A stretch of DNA of 64,000 nt. Source: Acinetobacter seifertii. GTDB lineage: Bacteria > Pseudomonadota > Gammaproteobacteria > Pseudomonadales > Moraxellaceae. The stretch lies in contig NZ_KB851200.1 in the NCBI RefSeq assembly GCF_000368065.1, forward strand, positions 1,915,204-1,979,203. Reading direction: 5' to 3'. Every line of letters starts with the position of its first letter. Position 1 is the stretch's first letter. Positions 1 to 9,419 of this stretch are shown here, in pieces. The notes beneath the pieces were generated by a model. The model saw only the letters and a program-made list of their open reading frames with translations, was not told the origin of the DNA and ran no database searches. The translations under genes were made by a program, and so were the position numbers.

Positions 1-117
1 AATAAATACAAAAGTCTTTAATAGCAATTAAAATATACAAAACAACCAAATTAAAAGATCAATATTTTTTAAAAAATATACTGCTTATCAATTGACCAAT
101 ATTTTTATTTATTATAA

Positions 118-129
118 ATTGGATCCAAT
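118..129. promoter_or_regulatory. VanR operator upstream of vanA
   Basis: The 12-bp perfect palindrome ATTGGATCCAAT ends 21 bp before the vanA start codon. It is identical to the operator described for the GntR-type VanR of Caulobacter. A related imperfect palindrome, ATTGACCAAT, lies at 91-100 and may be a second site. I infer repression of vanAB by the GntR protein at 2226-2918, relieved by vanillate. Confidence 0.75.
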
Positions 130-150
130 AAGTGATAAGGAGTCGTCACA

Positions 151-1227
151 ATGTTTATTAAAAATGCTTGGTATGTAGCCTGCCGCCCAGAAGAAATCCA
201 AGACAAACCACTAGGTCGCACCATCTGTGGTGAAAAAATTGTTTTTTATCGTGGCAAAGAAAACCAAGTTGCTGCCGTTGAAGATTTTTGTCCGCATCGT
301 GGCGCCCCACTTTCACTTGGTTATGTCGAAGATGGCAATCTCGTGTGTGGTTATCATGGCTTAGTGATGGGTTGTGACGGAAAAACTGTTTCAATGCCAG
401 CTCAACGTGTTAACGGTTTTCCTTGCAACAAAGCATATGCAGTTATTGAAAAGTTTGGTTTTATTTGGATATGGCCAGGCGAGAAAGCTTTAGCAGATGA
501 AGCAAAACTTCCAACTTTAGAATGGGCAGATCACCCTGAATGGAGTTATGGCGGAGGCCTGTTTCACATCCAGTGTGACTATCGTTTGATGGTCGATAAC
601 CTGATGGATTTAACCCACGAGACCTATGTTCACTCAAGCAGCATCGGACAAAAAGAAATTGATGAGTCATTACCAGTCACTAAAGTTGACGGCGACCATG
701 TCATTACCGAACGTTACATGGAAAATGTGATCGCACCTCCATTTTGGCAAATGGCTCTTCGTGGTAACCACTTAGCAGATGATGTACCCGTTGACCGTTG
801 GCAACGTTGTCACTTCTTTGCTCCAAGTAATGTGCATATTGAAGTAGGCGTCGCGCATGCTGGACATGGTGGTTATCACGCACCAAAAGACAAAAAAGTT
901 TCTTCAATCGTGGTCGATTTTATTACACCGGAAACTGAAACATCACATTGGTATTTCTGGGGAATGGCACGTAACTTCCAGCCAGATAATGCAGAACTCA
1001 CAGATCAAATTCGTGAAGGCCAAGGCAAAATCTTTACTGAAGATTTAGAAATGCTTGAGCAACAGCAACAAAATATTTTAAACAATCCACATCGCAAGTT
1101 ACTCATGCTCAACATCGATGCAGGCGGTGTACAGTCCCGTAAGGTGATTGAGCGACTGCTTGCCGAAGAAAATAAAACACCTCCTGAAACGTCCGCACAG
1201 AAGTTTCCAAACATTCGGATTATTTAA
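151..1227 (+). CDS. vanA: Vanillate O-demethylase, oxygenase subunit
   Basis: This is the Rieske non-haem iron oxygenase that O-demethylates vanillate to protocatechuate and formaldehyde, using electrons from VanB. The N-terminal Rieske domain shows CPHRG (C47, H49) and CGYHG (C66, H69). The mononuclear iron site follows in the segment with H156 and H161 (NLMDLTHETYVH). The length of 358 aa is normal for VanA. AAGGAG lies 8 nt before the ATG. vanB follows after 12 bp and the two form an operon behind the VanR operator. The product feeds the beta-ketoadipate pathway, which is not in this window. Confidence 0.93.
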   Translation: MFIKNAWYVACRPEEIQDKPLGRTICGEKIVFYRGKENQVAAVEDFCPHRGAPLSLGYVEDGNLVCGYHGLVMGCDGKTVSMPAQRVNGFPCNKAYAVIEKFGFIWIWPGEKALADEAKLPTLEWADHPEWSYGGGLFHIQCDYRLMVDNLMDLTHETYVHSSSIGQKEIDESLPVTKVDGDHVITERYMENVIAPPFWQMALRGNHLADDVPVDRWQRCHFFAPSNVHIEVGVAHAGHGGYHAPKDKKVSSIVVDFITPETETSHWYFWGMARNFQPDNAELTDQIREGQGKIFTEDLEMLEQQQQNILNNPHRKLLMLNIDAGGVQSRKVIERLLAEENKTPPETSAQKFPNIRII

Positions 1228-1239
1228 AGGAGTATGAAC

Positions 1240-2184
1240 ATGGACGTTATTATTCAGAAAATTCACCAGCTCACCCCGACCATTCGTGCTTTTGAATTGG
1301 TTGCAGCAAATGGTACAGAGCTACCGAATTTTGAGGCAGGTGCACATATCGATGTGCACCTGAAAAACGGTCTAACCCGTCAATATTCACTTTCAAACTG
1401 CTGCAGTGAAAAGCATCGTTATGTCATTGGTGTTTTACATGATGCCAATTCACGCGGTGGCTCACGTTGCATCCACACTGAATATCATGAAGGCGACCAT
1501 TTAAAGATTGGTGAACCGCGTAATTTATTTGAGATTCACCCACAAACCAAACAGGCAGTTTTATTTGCTGGCGGTATTGGTATTACTCCTATTTTGTCGA
1601 TGGCGTATCGGCTTAAGTCGGCCAATATTCCTTTTGAATTGCACTACTTTGTTCGTAGTCATGAAATGATTGCTTTCTATGGCAACTTAACCGAGCACTT
1701 TGGTAACCAAGTCCATTTTCATATTCAAGATCAACCAGACACTGAATGTAATATGGCAGAGGTTTTAGCCCAAGCTTCACAACATAGACACTTATATGTA
1801 TGTGGACCAACGGGGTTTATGCAGCTTGTCATGAGCTCAGCCGAACAAGCTGGCTGGCACAATGAACAGTTACATCAAGAGCATTTTGTCGCGCAAAAAG
1901 CAGATACATCTAACGATGAAGCTTTTACTATTGAAGTTAAAGGTACGGGCCGTCGAATTGAAGTACTACCAGAGCAGACTGCTACTGAGGCATTAATTGC
2001 AAATGGTTTTGATATTCCTGTTTCATGTGAACAAGGCATTTGCGGGACCTGTATTACACGCGTAGTAGAAGGCACACCAGATCATCGGGATCTATTTATG
2101 ACCGATGAGGAACATGCACTAAATGACCAGTTTACACCCTGCTGTTCTCGTGCAAAAACTAAAAATCTTGTGATTGAGCTTTAA
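1240..2184 (+). CDS. vanB: Vanillate O-demethylase, reductase subunit
   Basis: This is the NAD(P)H-dependent flavin reductase that passes electrons to VanA. The N-terminal two-thirds is a ferredoxin-reductase-type flavin and nucleotide module (RQYSLSN; LFAGGIGITPIL). The C-terminus is a plant-type 2Fe-2S domain, CEQGICGTC followed by a distal Cys in PCCSR. An ATG at 1234 is only 1 nt from AAGGAG (1227-1232), so the ATG at 1240, spaced 7 nt, is preferred. It is convergent with vanR across a hairpin terminator. Confidence 0.92.
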   Translation: MDVIIQKIHQLTPTIRAFELVAANGTELPNFEAGAHIDVHLKNGLTRQYSLSNCCSEKHRYVIGVLHDANSRGGSRCIHTEYHEGDHLKIGEPRNLFEIHPQTKQAVLFAGGIGITPILSMAYRLKSANIPFELHYFVRSHEMIAFYGNLTEHFGNQVHFHIQDQPDTECNMAEVLAQASQHRHLYVCGPTGFMQLVMSSAEQAGWHNEQLHQEHFVAQKADTSNDEAFTIEVKGTGRRIEVLPEQTATEALIANGFDIPVSCEQGICGTCITRVVEGTPDHRDLFMTDEEHALNDQFTPCCSRAKTKNLVIEL

Positions 2185-2191
2185 TATTTAA

Positions 2192-2217
2192 GTTCCTTTA
2201 TTCAGAAATAAAGGAAC
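2192..2217. terminator. Bidirectional terminator between vanB and vanR
   Basis: An 11-bp perfect stem (GTTCCTTTATT with AATAAAGGAAC) closes a 4-nt loop. It sits 7 bp after the vanB stop codon and just beyond the convergent vanR stop, so it can serve both genes. Confidence 0.7.
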
Positions 2218-2225
2218 ATTTCACC

Positions 2226-2918
2226 TTAAGCGCTGAGAACATTTCTTAGCGTTTCACCCAAAATCACCACACTACTGTGCTCACGCATTAAGGTTTCAGC
2301 ACGCCCTGCCTGACGATGTACCAACGCATCAAAAATCGAGCAATGCTGTAAATGTGCATAGTGCAAACGGCGATATTCTGACAAAGCTTGGTTCTGGTCA
2401 TAGGTAATGGCTTGAGCAGAAGCCATCGGCAATTGGTTGTTTTTTGCTAAGGCTTGTATGAGCGCAACGTTTTGCGCACCTTCAATAATCGTGTCATGAA
2501 AAATGACATTAAAATGGTGATAACGTTCCAGTTCAGCATCGCCAAACTCGTCTTTATCATTAAATAGTTTTTCAGTTTCTTGAATGCAATGTTGCAGCGT
2601 CTTTTTCTGCTCTTCGCTTAAGCCTTGTTCTGCCAAAGTTTTCGCAGCCAACCCTTCGAGCACACCACGCACTTCAAGCGCATCATGAACAAGTTGTTCT
2701 GAAATTTCACGAACCGTGTAACCACGAGTTGGGTTTTTAATGAGGAGACCTTCTTGCTCGAGCAAGCGAAAGGCAATACGAACAGGTTGCCTTGAAACAC
2801 CGAGTAATTCGGCAGTCGGAATTTCGGCAATTCTGGCACCGCCTTCAAGTTCCCCTGAAATAATCATTTTTCTTAGTTTAAGTAAAACTTGTTGTCCTGA
2901 AGACATTCGCTGCCACAC
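2226..2918 (-). CDS. vanR: GntR-family (FadR/FCD) regulator, VanR
   Basis: The 230-aa protein has an N-terminal winged helix (LLGVSRQPVRIAFRLLEQEGLL) and an all-helical FCD ligand-binding domain. It lies convergent to vanAB. Because the exact VanR palindrome precedes vanA, I assign it as the vanillate-responsive repressor. A start at the internal Met5 is possible. The assignment rests on family, position and operator rather than on detailed homology. Confidence 0.82.
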   Translation of the reverse strand: MWQRMSSGQQVLLKLRKMIISGELEGGARIAEIPTAELLGVSRQPVRIAFRLLEQEGLLIKNPTRGYTVREISEQLVHDALEVRGVLEGLAAKTLAEQGLSEEQKKTLQHCIQETEKLFNDKDEFGDAELERYHHFNVIFHDTIIEGAQNVALIQALAKNNQLPMASAQAITYDQNQALSEYRRLHYAHLQHCSIFDALVHRQAGRAETLMREHSSVVILGETLRNVLSA

Positions 2919-3041
2919 ATCACCAAAAACGTCACTTCGATGCTAGCAAGTTCATTTGTAAAATGAAATAAATTTTCTGTGTGAATCAGTGCTTAAGCAT
3001 TTCTATTAAGTTTAATAAATTAAATTATCCACCACCTTTCA

Positions 3042-3497
3042 TCAAAGGTTTTTAAGATTATTGACCATAATATCGAGATTATTACGGATTAAATAAGCCA
3101 AGTTAATATCAATGCCTTCAAGCATTTTTTCTTCGACTTTTAAAACCACTTCATTACATTTATTTAGCTTTTCAATACCGCTTTCAGTCAGCGTAATTAA
3201 AATACGGCGGCCATGTGTTGGGTCCGGTTTTTTCTCAATCCAGCCATTGACGAGTAAATCTTGCAAAATTTTGTTGGCCGATTGCGGCTTAATGAAAGAG
3301 CGCTCAGCAAGTTTGGCATTGGATACATTACTTTTTGAAGCTAAAACAGAAAGTGCAGTAAATTGCGGCAAGGTAATCTCAAGCTCTTTTAAATGTTCTG
3401 TTAAATGTTTACTAATAATTCGGTCAACACGAGCAATCATGTAACTTAACTTTGGCTCATCTTCTACTTTTTTTTGAACTGAATTCGAACGTACCAT
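3042..3497 (-). CDS. hcaR: MarR-family repressor of hydroxycinnamate catabolism (HcaR)
   Basis: The 151-aa MarR protein has a winged-helix core (LAERSFIKPQSANKILQDLLVNGWIEKKPDPTHGRRILI). It is encoded downstream of hcaK and divergent from hcaA. In Acinetobacter ADP1, HcaR in this same position represses hca genes and is released by hydroxycinnamoyl-CoA thioesters. The paired 18-bp motifs in the hcaK-hcaA intergenic region are its probable targets. The T-rich run near its 3' end precedes 120 bp of AT-rich spacer to vanR. Confidence 0.85.
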   Translation of the reverse strand: MVRSNSVQKKVEDEPKLSYMIARVDRIISKHLTEHLKELEITLPQFTALSVLASKSNVSNAKLAERSFIKPQSANKILQDLLVNGWIEKKPDPTHGRRILITLTESGIEKLNKCNEVVLKVEEKMLEGIDINLAYLIRNNLDIMVNNLKNL

Positions 3498-3531
3498 AAC
3501 CTTTCAATCATCATAAGAAAATCTGTAGTGA

Positions 3532-3557
3532 AAGTATGAGGTTCTAACCTCATACTT
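3532..3557. terminator. Hairpin between hcaK and hcaR
   Basis: Two perfect 12-bp arms (AAGTATGAGGTT and AACCTCATACTT) are separated by 2 bp. The hairpin lies between the hcaK stop and the hcaR start, both on the minus strand. No T-run follows on that strand, so it may reduce read-through, protect the hcaK mRNA end, or be an operator rather than a classical terminator. Confidence 0.5.
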
Positions 3558-3567
3558 CCGTTAAAAC

Positions 3568-4800
3568 TTAGCGAGCACCTGAGCTTTGTACTAAATGTAC
3601 AGGCTGTTTAGGTTTTTTGACAAGAAGTAATGCAGAGATCGCTGCAATTAAAATCACTGGAATACTTGAACCAATCACGATGGTCGAACTTTGTCCAAGT
3701 GAGAGTAAAAACCCAGCCATTAAAGGTCCTGCAAAAGAACCAATACGCCCAATGGCAACTGCTGCACCTACTCCAGTTCCACGCATTTCTGTTGGATAAT
3801 ACATAGCAGCTAAACCGTATAATGCCGATTGTCCACCCACAATGAATAAGCCACAGCCCACTGCCGAAAGTGCAAGTAAAGCAACGGTTGGGGATATTGC
3901 TAAACAACAAAGCGAAAATAAAATGCCGAGATAAATCAGTTTAATCACAAAACTCATACGTAATTTATCAAGTAATACACCCATCAGGATTGAACCTAAA
4001 ATTCCACCCACGTTGTAGCCCATCTGCACATAGTTTGCCTGAAGTTTCGATAAGCCTTGCGCGCCCATCAGCAACGGCAACCAGTTCAATAAGAAATACA
4101 GTACAACGAGCGTACAGAAAAAACTGACCCAAAGTTGAATTGTCGACATACGACGTTCTTTCGCAAATAAAACTTCCAAAAATGGTGTGGTTTTTTGCGC
4201 TTGACCTTTACGTTGCAGGTAATCATTTGACTCAGGCAAAAAGCGCATAATCAGGGGAATGAGTAAAATTGGCGCGATACCACCAATATAGAAAATATGA
4301 CGCCACTCTGCATCACCTGCCAACGACATAGCTACGACAGAAGTAAGTAATCCACCAAAAGGAATGCCGCTATACATAATACTTACCGCGGTACCTTTAT
4401 ATTTATCGGGTACAGCTTCAGATGCCAGTGTAATCATCATCGGAAGTGCCCCACCCATTCCTAAACCAGTACAAAAACGAATGAGTAACAGCAAACTGAA
4501 GTTAGCAGCATATGCCGTTAGCAAAGACATAATTCCAAAAAGTAAAATACTAAAAATCAGAATTTTCTTACGCCCAATAATATCAGCAAATCTACCGCCT
4601 AATATGGCACCTGGTAGTGTTCCTAAAATTGCAGCACTAAATGCCCACGCCATCTGGCCATTGTCCAACATAAACTCAGCCCGCATTCGTGGAGCGGCTA
4701 CCCCCATGGACTGAAGATCAAAACCTTCAAAAATTGCTATTGCAAAGCATAATAGCAACGTGATTTTTGCCCTTGCGGACTCTCCTAATATCTTTTCCAT
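3568..4800 (-). CDS. hcaK: MFS transporter for hydroxycinnamates (HcaK)
   Basis: The 410-aa, 12-helix major facilitator is of the aromatic acid:H+ symporter type. It shows the family signature after helix 2 (GGRFADIIGRKK) and the FEGFDLQSMGVAAP motif in helix 1, where the Asp is characteristic of AAHS members. The position, divergent from hcaA and before hcaR, matches hcaK of ADP1. Its likely role is inner-membrane uptake of caffeate, ferulate and coumarate. Substrate is inferred from context. Confidence 0.83.
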   Translation of the reverse strand: MEKILGESARAKITLLLCFAIAIFEGFDLQSMGVAAPRMRAEFMLDNGQMAWAFSAAILGTLPGAILGGRFADIIGRKKILIFSILLFGIMSLLTAYAANFSLLLLIRFCTGLGMGGALPMMITLASEAVPDKYKGTAVSIMYSGIPFGGLLTSVVAMSLAGDAEWRHIFYIGGIAPILLIPLIMRFLPESNDYLQRKGQAQKTTPFLEVLFAKERRMSTIQLWVSFFCTLVVLYFLLNWLPLLMGAQGLSKLQANYVQMGYNVGGILGSILMGVLLDKLRMSFVIKLIYLGILFSLCCLAISPTVALLALSAVGCGLFIVGGQSALYGLAAMYYPTEMRGTGVGAAVAIGRIGSFAGPLMAGFLLSLGQSSTIVIGSSIPVILIAAISALLLVKKPKQPVHLVQSSGAR

Positions 4801-4866
4801 TGTGTTATCCCTTATTGACTAGTCGTTCCATTTAGCCCTTTGTGTATTATTGTTTAACACACCAAA

Positions 4867-5008
4867 AATATCAGTTAAACTTACTAAAAAATCAACATAT
4901 TTTTATATTAAATTATCTATAAAATTAATTAATATTTAAAATACAATGGATTATAAAATATTTATGAAATTTTATAAAAAAGACTTGAATGTAAGTTTAA
5001 CTGATATT
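4867..5008. promoter_or_regulatory. Paired 18-bp inverted operator motif, hcaK-hcaA intergenic
   Basis: AATATCAGTTAAACTTAC at 4867-4884 recurs as its exact reverse complement at 4991-5008. Each copy contains a GTTWAAC core, and a third core occurs in TGTTTAACA at 4851-4859. The first copy is about 65 bp upstream of the hcaK start and the second about 45 bp upstream of the hcaA start, so each can cover one divergent promoter. I infer HcaR operators. Confidence 0.65.
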
Positions 5009-5053
5009 AAATTAAATCCCAGAACAGCTAAAAATCATTCAAGGAGTATGAAG

Positions 5054-5887
5054 ATGAGTTATGAAAACCGCTGGGAAACAGTAGATGTTAAAGTTGAAGA
5101 TGGAATTGCATGGGTAACACTAAACCGCCCAGAAAAGAAAAATGCCATGAGCCCGACACTCAATCGTGAAATGATTGATGTGCTTGAAGCGATAGAACTT
5201 GATCAAAATGCACGTGTGCTTGTGTTGACAGGTGCAGGTGATTCTTGGACAGCAGGCATGGACTTGAAGGAATATTTCCGTGAAGTCGATACCCAACCAG
5301 AAATTTATCAAGAACGTATTCGCCGCGACTCATGCCGTTGGCAGTGGCAACTTCTTCGCATGTATTCAAAACCAACCATTGCTATGGTCAACGGCTGGTG
5401 CTTTGGAGGCGGTTTCTCACCTTTAGTGGCTTGTGACCTCGCAATTGCAGCAGATGAAGCAACTTTCGGTTTATCTGAAATTAACTGGGGTATCCCACCG
5501 GGTAACCTTGTAAGCAAAGCAATGGCAGACACTGTTGGTCACCGTGCCTCTTTGTACTACATCATGACGGGTAAAACCTTTAGTGGTAAAGAAGCTGAAA
5601 CTATGGGTCTTGTGAATAAAAGCGTACCCCTTGAACAGCTAAAAGCTGAAGTGACTGAGCTTGCAAACTGTCTACTTGAGAAAAACCCTGTGGTTCTTCG
5701 TACCGCTAAAAATGGCTTTAAGCGTTGCCGTGAACTGACTTGGGATCAAAACGAAGACTACTTATACGCCAAACTTGATCAATGTATCCACCGCGATACA
5801 GAAAATGGTCGCCAAGAAGGTTTGAAACAATTTTTAGATGAAAAATCAATTAAACCGGGTTTACAGAGCTATAAACGTACTGGTTAA
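5054..5887 (+). CDS. hcaA: Hydroxycinnamoyl-CoA hydratase/lyase
   Basis: This crotonase-fold enzyme hydrates and cleaves feruloyl-, caffeoyl- or coumaroyl-CoA to the benzaldehyde plus acetyl-CoA. The sequence shows the oxyanion-hole segments (AGMDLKEYFRE; NGWCFGGGFSPLVACDLAIAADEATFGLSEINWGIPPG) typical of the FCA/Ech lyases. The open frame extends back to 4946, but AAGGAG at 5041-5046 places the start at 5054, giving 277 aa. The longer start would run through the second operator copy. It is the first gene of the hcaABCD run. Confidence 0.92.
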   Translation: MSYENRWETVDVKVEDGIAWVTLNRPEKKNAMSPTLNREMIDVLEAIELDQNARVLVLTGAGDSWTAGMDLKEYFREVDTQPEIYQERIRRDSCRWQWQLLRMYSKPTIAMVNGWCFGGGFSPLVACDLAIAADEATFGLSEINWGIPPGNLVSKAMADTVGHRASLYYIMTGKTFSGKEAETMGLVNKSVPLEQLKAEVTELANCLLEKNPVVLRTAKNGFKRCRELTWDQNEDYLYAKLDQCIHRDTENGRQEGLKQFLDEKSIKPGLQSYKRTG

Positions 5888-5924
5888 CTTTTGATTCTCT
5901 AATGGCAATGTAAGGACACAACCC

Positions 5925-7376
5925 ATGCAAAATGTACAGTTACTTATTCACGGTCAATCTGTTGATGCATCAAATCAGGCAACTTTTGAGCGTATTAGCC
6001 CTATTGATGGATCAGTGGCAACAAAAGCTGCTGCTGCAACTTTAGACGATGTTGATCGTGCAATAGACTCGGCACAACAAGCTTTCAAAGTATGGTCGAA
6101 ACTCTCGCCTACCGAACGCCGTTTACGTTTGTTAAAAGCAGCCGATTTAATGGACCAAAAGACCGAGCAATTCATTGAAACTGGAATGCAAGAAACAGGT
6201 TCAACTGCAACATGGTATGGGTTTAACGTTCATCTTGCTGCCAACATGTTACGTGAGGCAGCAGCCATGACCACACAAATTGACGGAAGCCTCATTCCGT
6301 CAGATGTGCCGGGCAATCTTGCGATGGGTGTGCGAGTTCCTTGTGGTGTGATTGTTGGCATTGCACCTTGGAATGCCCCTGTCATTTTGGCAACACGTGC
6401 GCTTGCTATGCCTTTGGCTTGTGGTAACACGGTAGTGTTAAAAGCATCGGAAGCCTGTCCAGCAACACATCGTCTCATTGGTGAAGTGTTACATGAAGCA
6501 GGTCTTGGCGAAGGTGTGGTGAATGTAATTACGCATGCCGCTGAAGATGCACCACAAATCGTGGAGCGTTTAGTCTCTCACCCAGCCGTGAAGCGTATTA
6601 ATTTTACGGGTTCAACCAAAGTCGGAAAAATTATTGCCGAGACTGCGGCTAAATATTTAAAACCTGTTTTACTTGAATTGGGTGGTAAAGCCCCTGTTGT
6701 GGTTTTAAATGAAGCTGACATTCATGAAGCCGTAAATGCAGTTGCTTTTGGAGCATTCTTTAATCAGGGTCAAATCTGTATGTCAACCGAACGTGTTTTA
6801 GTTCAAGACAATATTGCTGACCAGTTTATTGAAAAGCTGATTGAGAAAACCCGCGCTATTCAAGCAGGTAATCCAACCTCAAAAGACAATGTACTCGGTG
6901 TTTTAGAAAGTCGACGTGCTGCAAACCGCATTCAGCATTTACTGGAAGATGCACAAAGCAAAGGTGCTGACTTACCTTTAGGCATTCATATTGAAGACAC
7001 CACTATGCAACCAACACTGGTGCTCAATATTAAACCCGACATGCTGCTTTACCGCGAAGAATCATTTGGACCTGTATGCACAGTTCAACGTTTTTCAAGC
7101 ATTGAAGAAGGTGTAGCACTGGCAAATGACAGTGAGTTCGGTCTGTCTTCGGCAGTGTTTAGCCAAAATATTTCGCAGGCATTAGAAGTCGCTCAACAGA
7201 TTGATTCAGGTATTTGTCATATTAACGGCGCAACCGTACATGACGAAGCTCAAATGCCATTTGGCGGAACAAAATCGAGTGGTTACGGACGTTTTGGTAG
7301 TAAAGTCTCTGTTGCCGAATTTACCGAACTACGCTGGATTACCATTCAAACCCAATCACGTCATTACCCGATTTAG
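5925..7376 (+). CDS. hcaB: Vanillin / hydroxybenzaldehyde dehydrogenase
   Basis: This 483-aa NAD(P)-dependent aldehyde dehydrogenase oxidises the benzaldehydes released by HcaA (vanillin, protocatechualdehyde, 4-hydroxybenzaldehyde) to their acids. The Glu motif LELGGKAPVVV and the catalytic Cys in NQGQICMSTERVLV are present. It follows hcaA by 37 bp with AAGGA before the ATG. It belongs to the Vdh/salicylaldehyde dehydrogenase group by sequence and place in the operon. Confidence 0.9.
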   Translation: MQNVQLLIHGQSVDASNQATFERISPIDGSVATKAAAATLDDVDRAIDSAQQAFKVWSKLSPTERRLRLLKAADLMDQKTEQFIETGMQETGSTATWYGFNVHLAANMLREAAAMTTQIDGSLIPSDVPGNLAMGVRVPCGVIVGIAPWNAPVILATRALAMPLACGNTVVLKASEACPATHRLIGEVLHEAGLGEGVVNVITHAAEDAPQIVERLVSHPAVKRINFTGSTKVGKIIAETAAKYLKPVLLELGGKAPVVVLNEADIHEAVNAVAFGAFFNQGQICMSTERVLVQDNIADQFIEKLIEKTRAIQAGNPTSKDNVLGVLESRRAANRIQHLLEDAQSKGADLPLGIHIEDTTMQPTLVLNIKPDMLLYREESFGPVCTVQRFSSIEEGVALANDSEFGLSSAVFSQNISQALEVAQQIDSGICHINGATVHDEAQMPFGGTKSSGYGRFGSKVSVAEFTELRWITIQTQSRHYPI

Positions 7377-7466
7377 TCAGGGTAATGCGGACAACAACAT
7401 ATTAAATAAAAATTGCATGATGCAAAAAATGAAGCGCAGTGATGCGCTTTCCATGGAGTGAAAGAA

Positions 7467-9344
7467 ATGCAAATGAATGCCACTCAATCACAAGACCGCG
7501 AACGGTTCGTAAAATTAGGGCAACATGATATTCATTATCACCATAAAGATGACACGCTCTATATCAGCCCAAAAGAGCAATTAAAACCGTATCCACAAAA
7601 ACTGACAGATCGGTTAATTCATTTTGCACAAACTAAACCAGACCATATTTTTGCAGCAAAACGCAATGCTCAAGGTGAATGGGTCAAACTGAGTTATGCA
7701 GAAGTTTTACAACGTGCATGGCACATTGCTCAGGCTTTACATGAACGTAAGTTAAGCCAAGAAAGACCTCTGGTCATTTTAAGTGGTAATGATCTTGAAC
7801 ATTTAACACTATCTATGGCTGCCATGCTGGCAGGTGTGCCTTTCTCTGCTATTTCACCCGCCTACTCTCTGATTTCTCAAGACTTTGGCAAACTTAAACA
7901 TGTGTTTGAAGTGCTTACACCTGGCATGGTCTATGCCAGCGATGGACAAGCTTTTGCCAAAGCGATTCAGGCATGTATTACATCCGACATTGAAGTAGTG
8001 ACCAATAAAGGCATTGTAGGCGATCAGATTTGCACGTCTTTTCAGTCGCTTTTAGATACGCCAGTTTCAAATGTTCAAGAGTTTTATCAAACCCTTGATG
8101 AAAACCAAATTGCCAAATTTTTATTTACATCAGGTTCAACAAAACTACCTAAAGCTGTGCCGACCACGCATTTAATGTTGTGTGTTAATCAGCAAATGTT
8201 ATTGCAGACTTTCCCTGAGTTTGAAGAAACACCACCTGTCTTACTCGACTGGCTGTCTTGGCACCACACGTTTGGCGGCAGTCACAATGTCGGCATCGCG
8301 CTCTATAACGGCGGTACCATTTACATTGATGACGGCAAACCCGTTGCAGGAAAATTTGACGAAACTATTCGTAATCTCAAAGAAATTTCTCCAACCGTTT
8401 ATTTAAATGTGCCAAAAGGTTGGGAAGAACTCACTGAAGCTTTAGAAAAAGATGAAGAATTAAGAGACCGCTTTTTTGCCAAAGTTAAAATTTTATTCTT
8501 TGCAGGTGCAGCACTTTCAGAAGCGGGTTGGAACAGACTCGATAAAATTGCTCAGCAACATTGCGGAGAAAAAATTCGCATTATGAGCGGATTGGGTATG
8601 ACCGAAACGGCTCCCTCTTGTGCTTTTACAACTGGCCCACGCGTAATGGCTGGCTTTATTGGTTACCCTGCTCCGGGATGTGAAATTAAGCTGGTTCCAT
8701 GTGGTAACAAACTTGAGTTTTGTGTTCGTGGCAAACATGTCATGAAAGGTTATTGGCGTTTAAAGGCAGACCAACAAAGCACTGTGTTTGATGATGAAGG
8801 CTTTTTCCATACTGGTGATGCTGTTCGTTTAGTCGATGTGAATGATCCAACTAAAGGCTTGATGTATGACGGGCGCATTGCCGAAGACTTTAAACTCAAT
8901 ACGGGTACTTTTGTGAATGTGGGCACACTACGCAACAAAGTACTGATTCAAGGTAATTTACTGGTTCAAGATGTTTGTATTACAGGTTCAAACCTAAATG
9001 CGGTTGGTTTTCTGATTTTTCCAAAATTAGAAGCGTGTGCTCAACAAGCTGGCCTTAAGCTGGGCGAACATTCTCCAGCAGAGATACTACAGCATCCTAA
9101 AGTCCAGCAATGGTTCCGCCAATTTTTAACGACCTTTAATAAAGATGCGACCGGTAGCTCAAATACAGTCTCAATGCTTTATTTAATGACCGAGCCACCT
9201 CAACTCGATGCAGGTGAAGTGACCGATAAAGGCAACCTCAATCAAGGCAATATTACCAAGCGTCGTGCTGCTTTAATTGATGAACTTTATCAAAAACAGG
9301 CCGAAAACCCGCTGATTATTCGGGTACCCACCTTAAAGCAATAA
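7467..9344 (+). CDS. hcaC: Feruloyl/hydroxycinnamate-CoA ligase
   Basis: This ANL-family acyl-CoA synthetase (625 aa) activates hydroxycinnamic acids with ATP and CoA. The AMP-binding P-loop LFTSGSTKLPKAV and the motifs GLGMTETAP and FHTGDAV are visible. It has the long C-terminal region of feruloyl-CoA synthases. GGAG at 7455-7458 supports the ATG at 7467 rather than an upstream GTG at 7458. It supplies the HcaA substrate. Confidence 0.9.
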   Translation: MQMNATQSQDRERFVKLGQHDIHYHHKDDTLYISPKEQLKPYPQKLTDRLIHFAQTKPDHIFAAKRNAQGEWVKLSYAEVLQRAWHIAQALHERKLSQERPLVILSGNDLEHLTLSMAAMLAGVPFSAISPAYSLISQDFGKLKHVFEVLTPGMVYASDGQAFAKAIQACITSDIEVVTNKGIVGDQICTSFQSLLDTPVSNVQEFYQTLDENQIAKFLFTSGSTKLPKAVPTTHLMLCVNQQMLLQTFPEFEETPPVLLDWLSWHHTFGGSHNVGIALYNGGTIYIDDGKPVAGKFDETIRNLKEISPTVYLNVPKGWEELTEALEKDEELRDRFFAKVKILFFAGAALSEAGWNRLDKIAQQHCGEKIRIMSGLGMTETAPSCAFTTGPRVMAGFIGYPAPGCEIKLVPCGNKLEFCVRGKHVMKGYWRLKADQQSTVFDDEGFFHTGDAVRLVDVNDPTKGLMYDGRIAEDFKLNTGTFVNVGTLRNKVLIQGNLLVQDVCITGSNLNAVGFLIFPKLEACAQQAGLKLGEHSPAEILQHPKVQQWFRQFLTTFNKDATGSSNTVSMLYLMTEPPQLDAGEVTDKGNLNQGNITKRRAALIDELYQKQAENPLIIRVPTLKQ

Positions 9345-9366
9345 GTAATTGAAATAAAAAAGGAAG

Positions 9367-9384
9367 CTCAAACTTCGGTTTGGG
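9367..9384 (+). promoter_or_regulatory. UUCG-loop hairpin between hcaC and hcaD
   Basis: The stem CTCAAAC with GTTTGGG is capped by TTCG, 22 bp after the hcaC stop. No strong U-run follows, so RNA-stability or partial attenuation is more likely than full termination. Confidence 0.45.
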
Positions 9385-9419
9385 CCTTAGCCTCACTTTT
9401 GCCTAAAAAAAGGTTCAAC

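Noticed and set aside
4946..5053. Longer start for hcaA
   Set aside because: The extension crosses the second 18-bp operator copy, is AT-rich and has no ribosome-binding site; AAGGAG sits before 5054.
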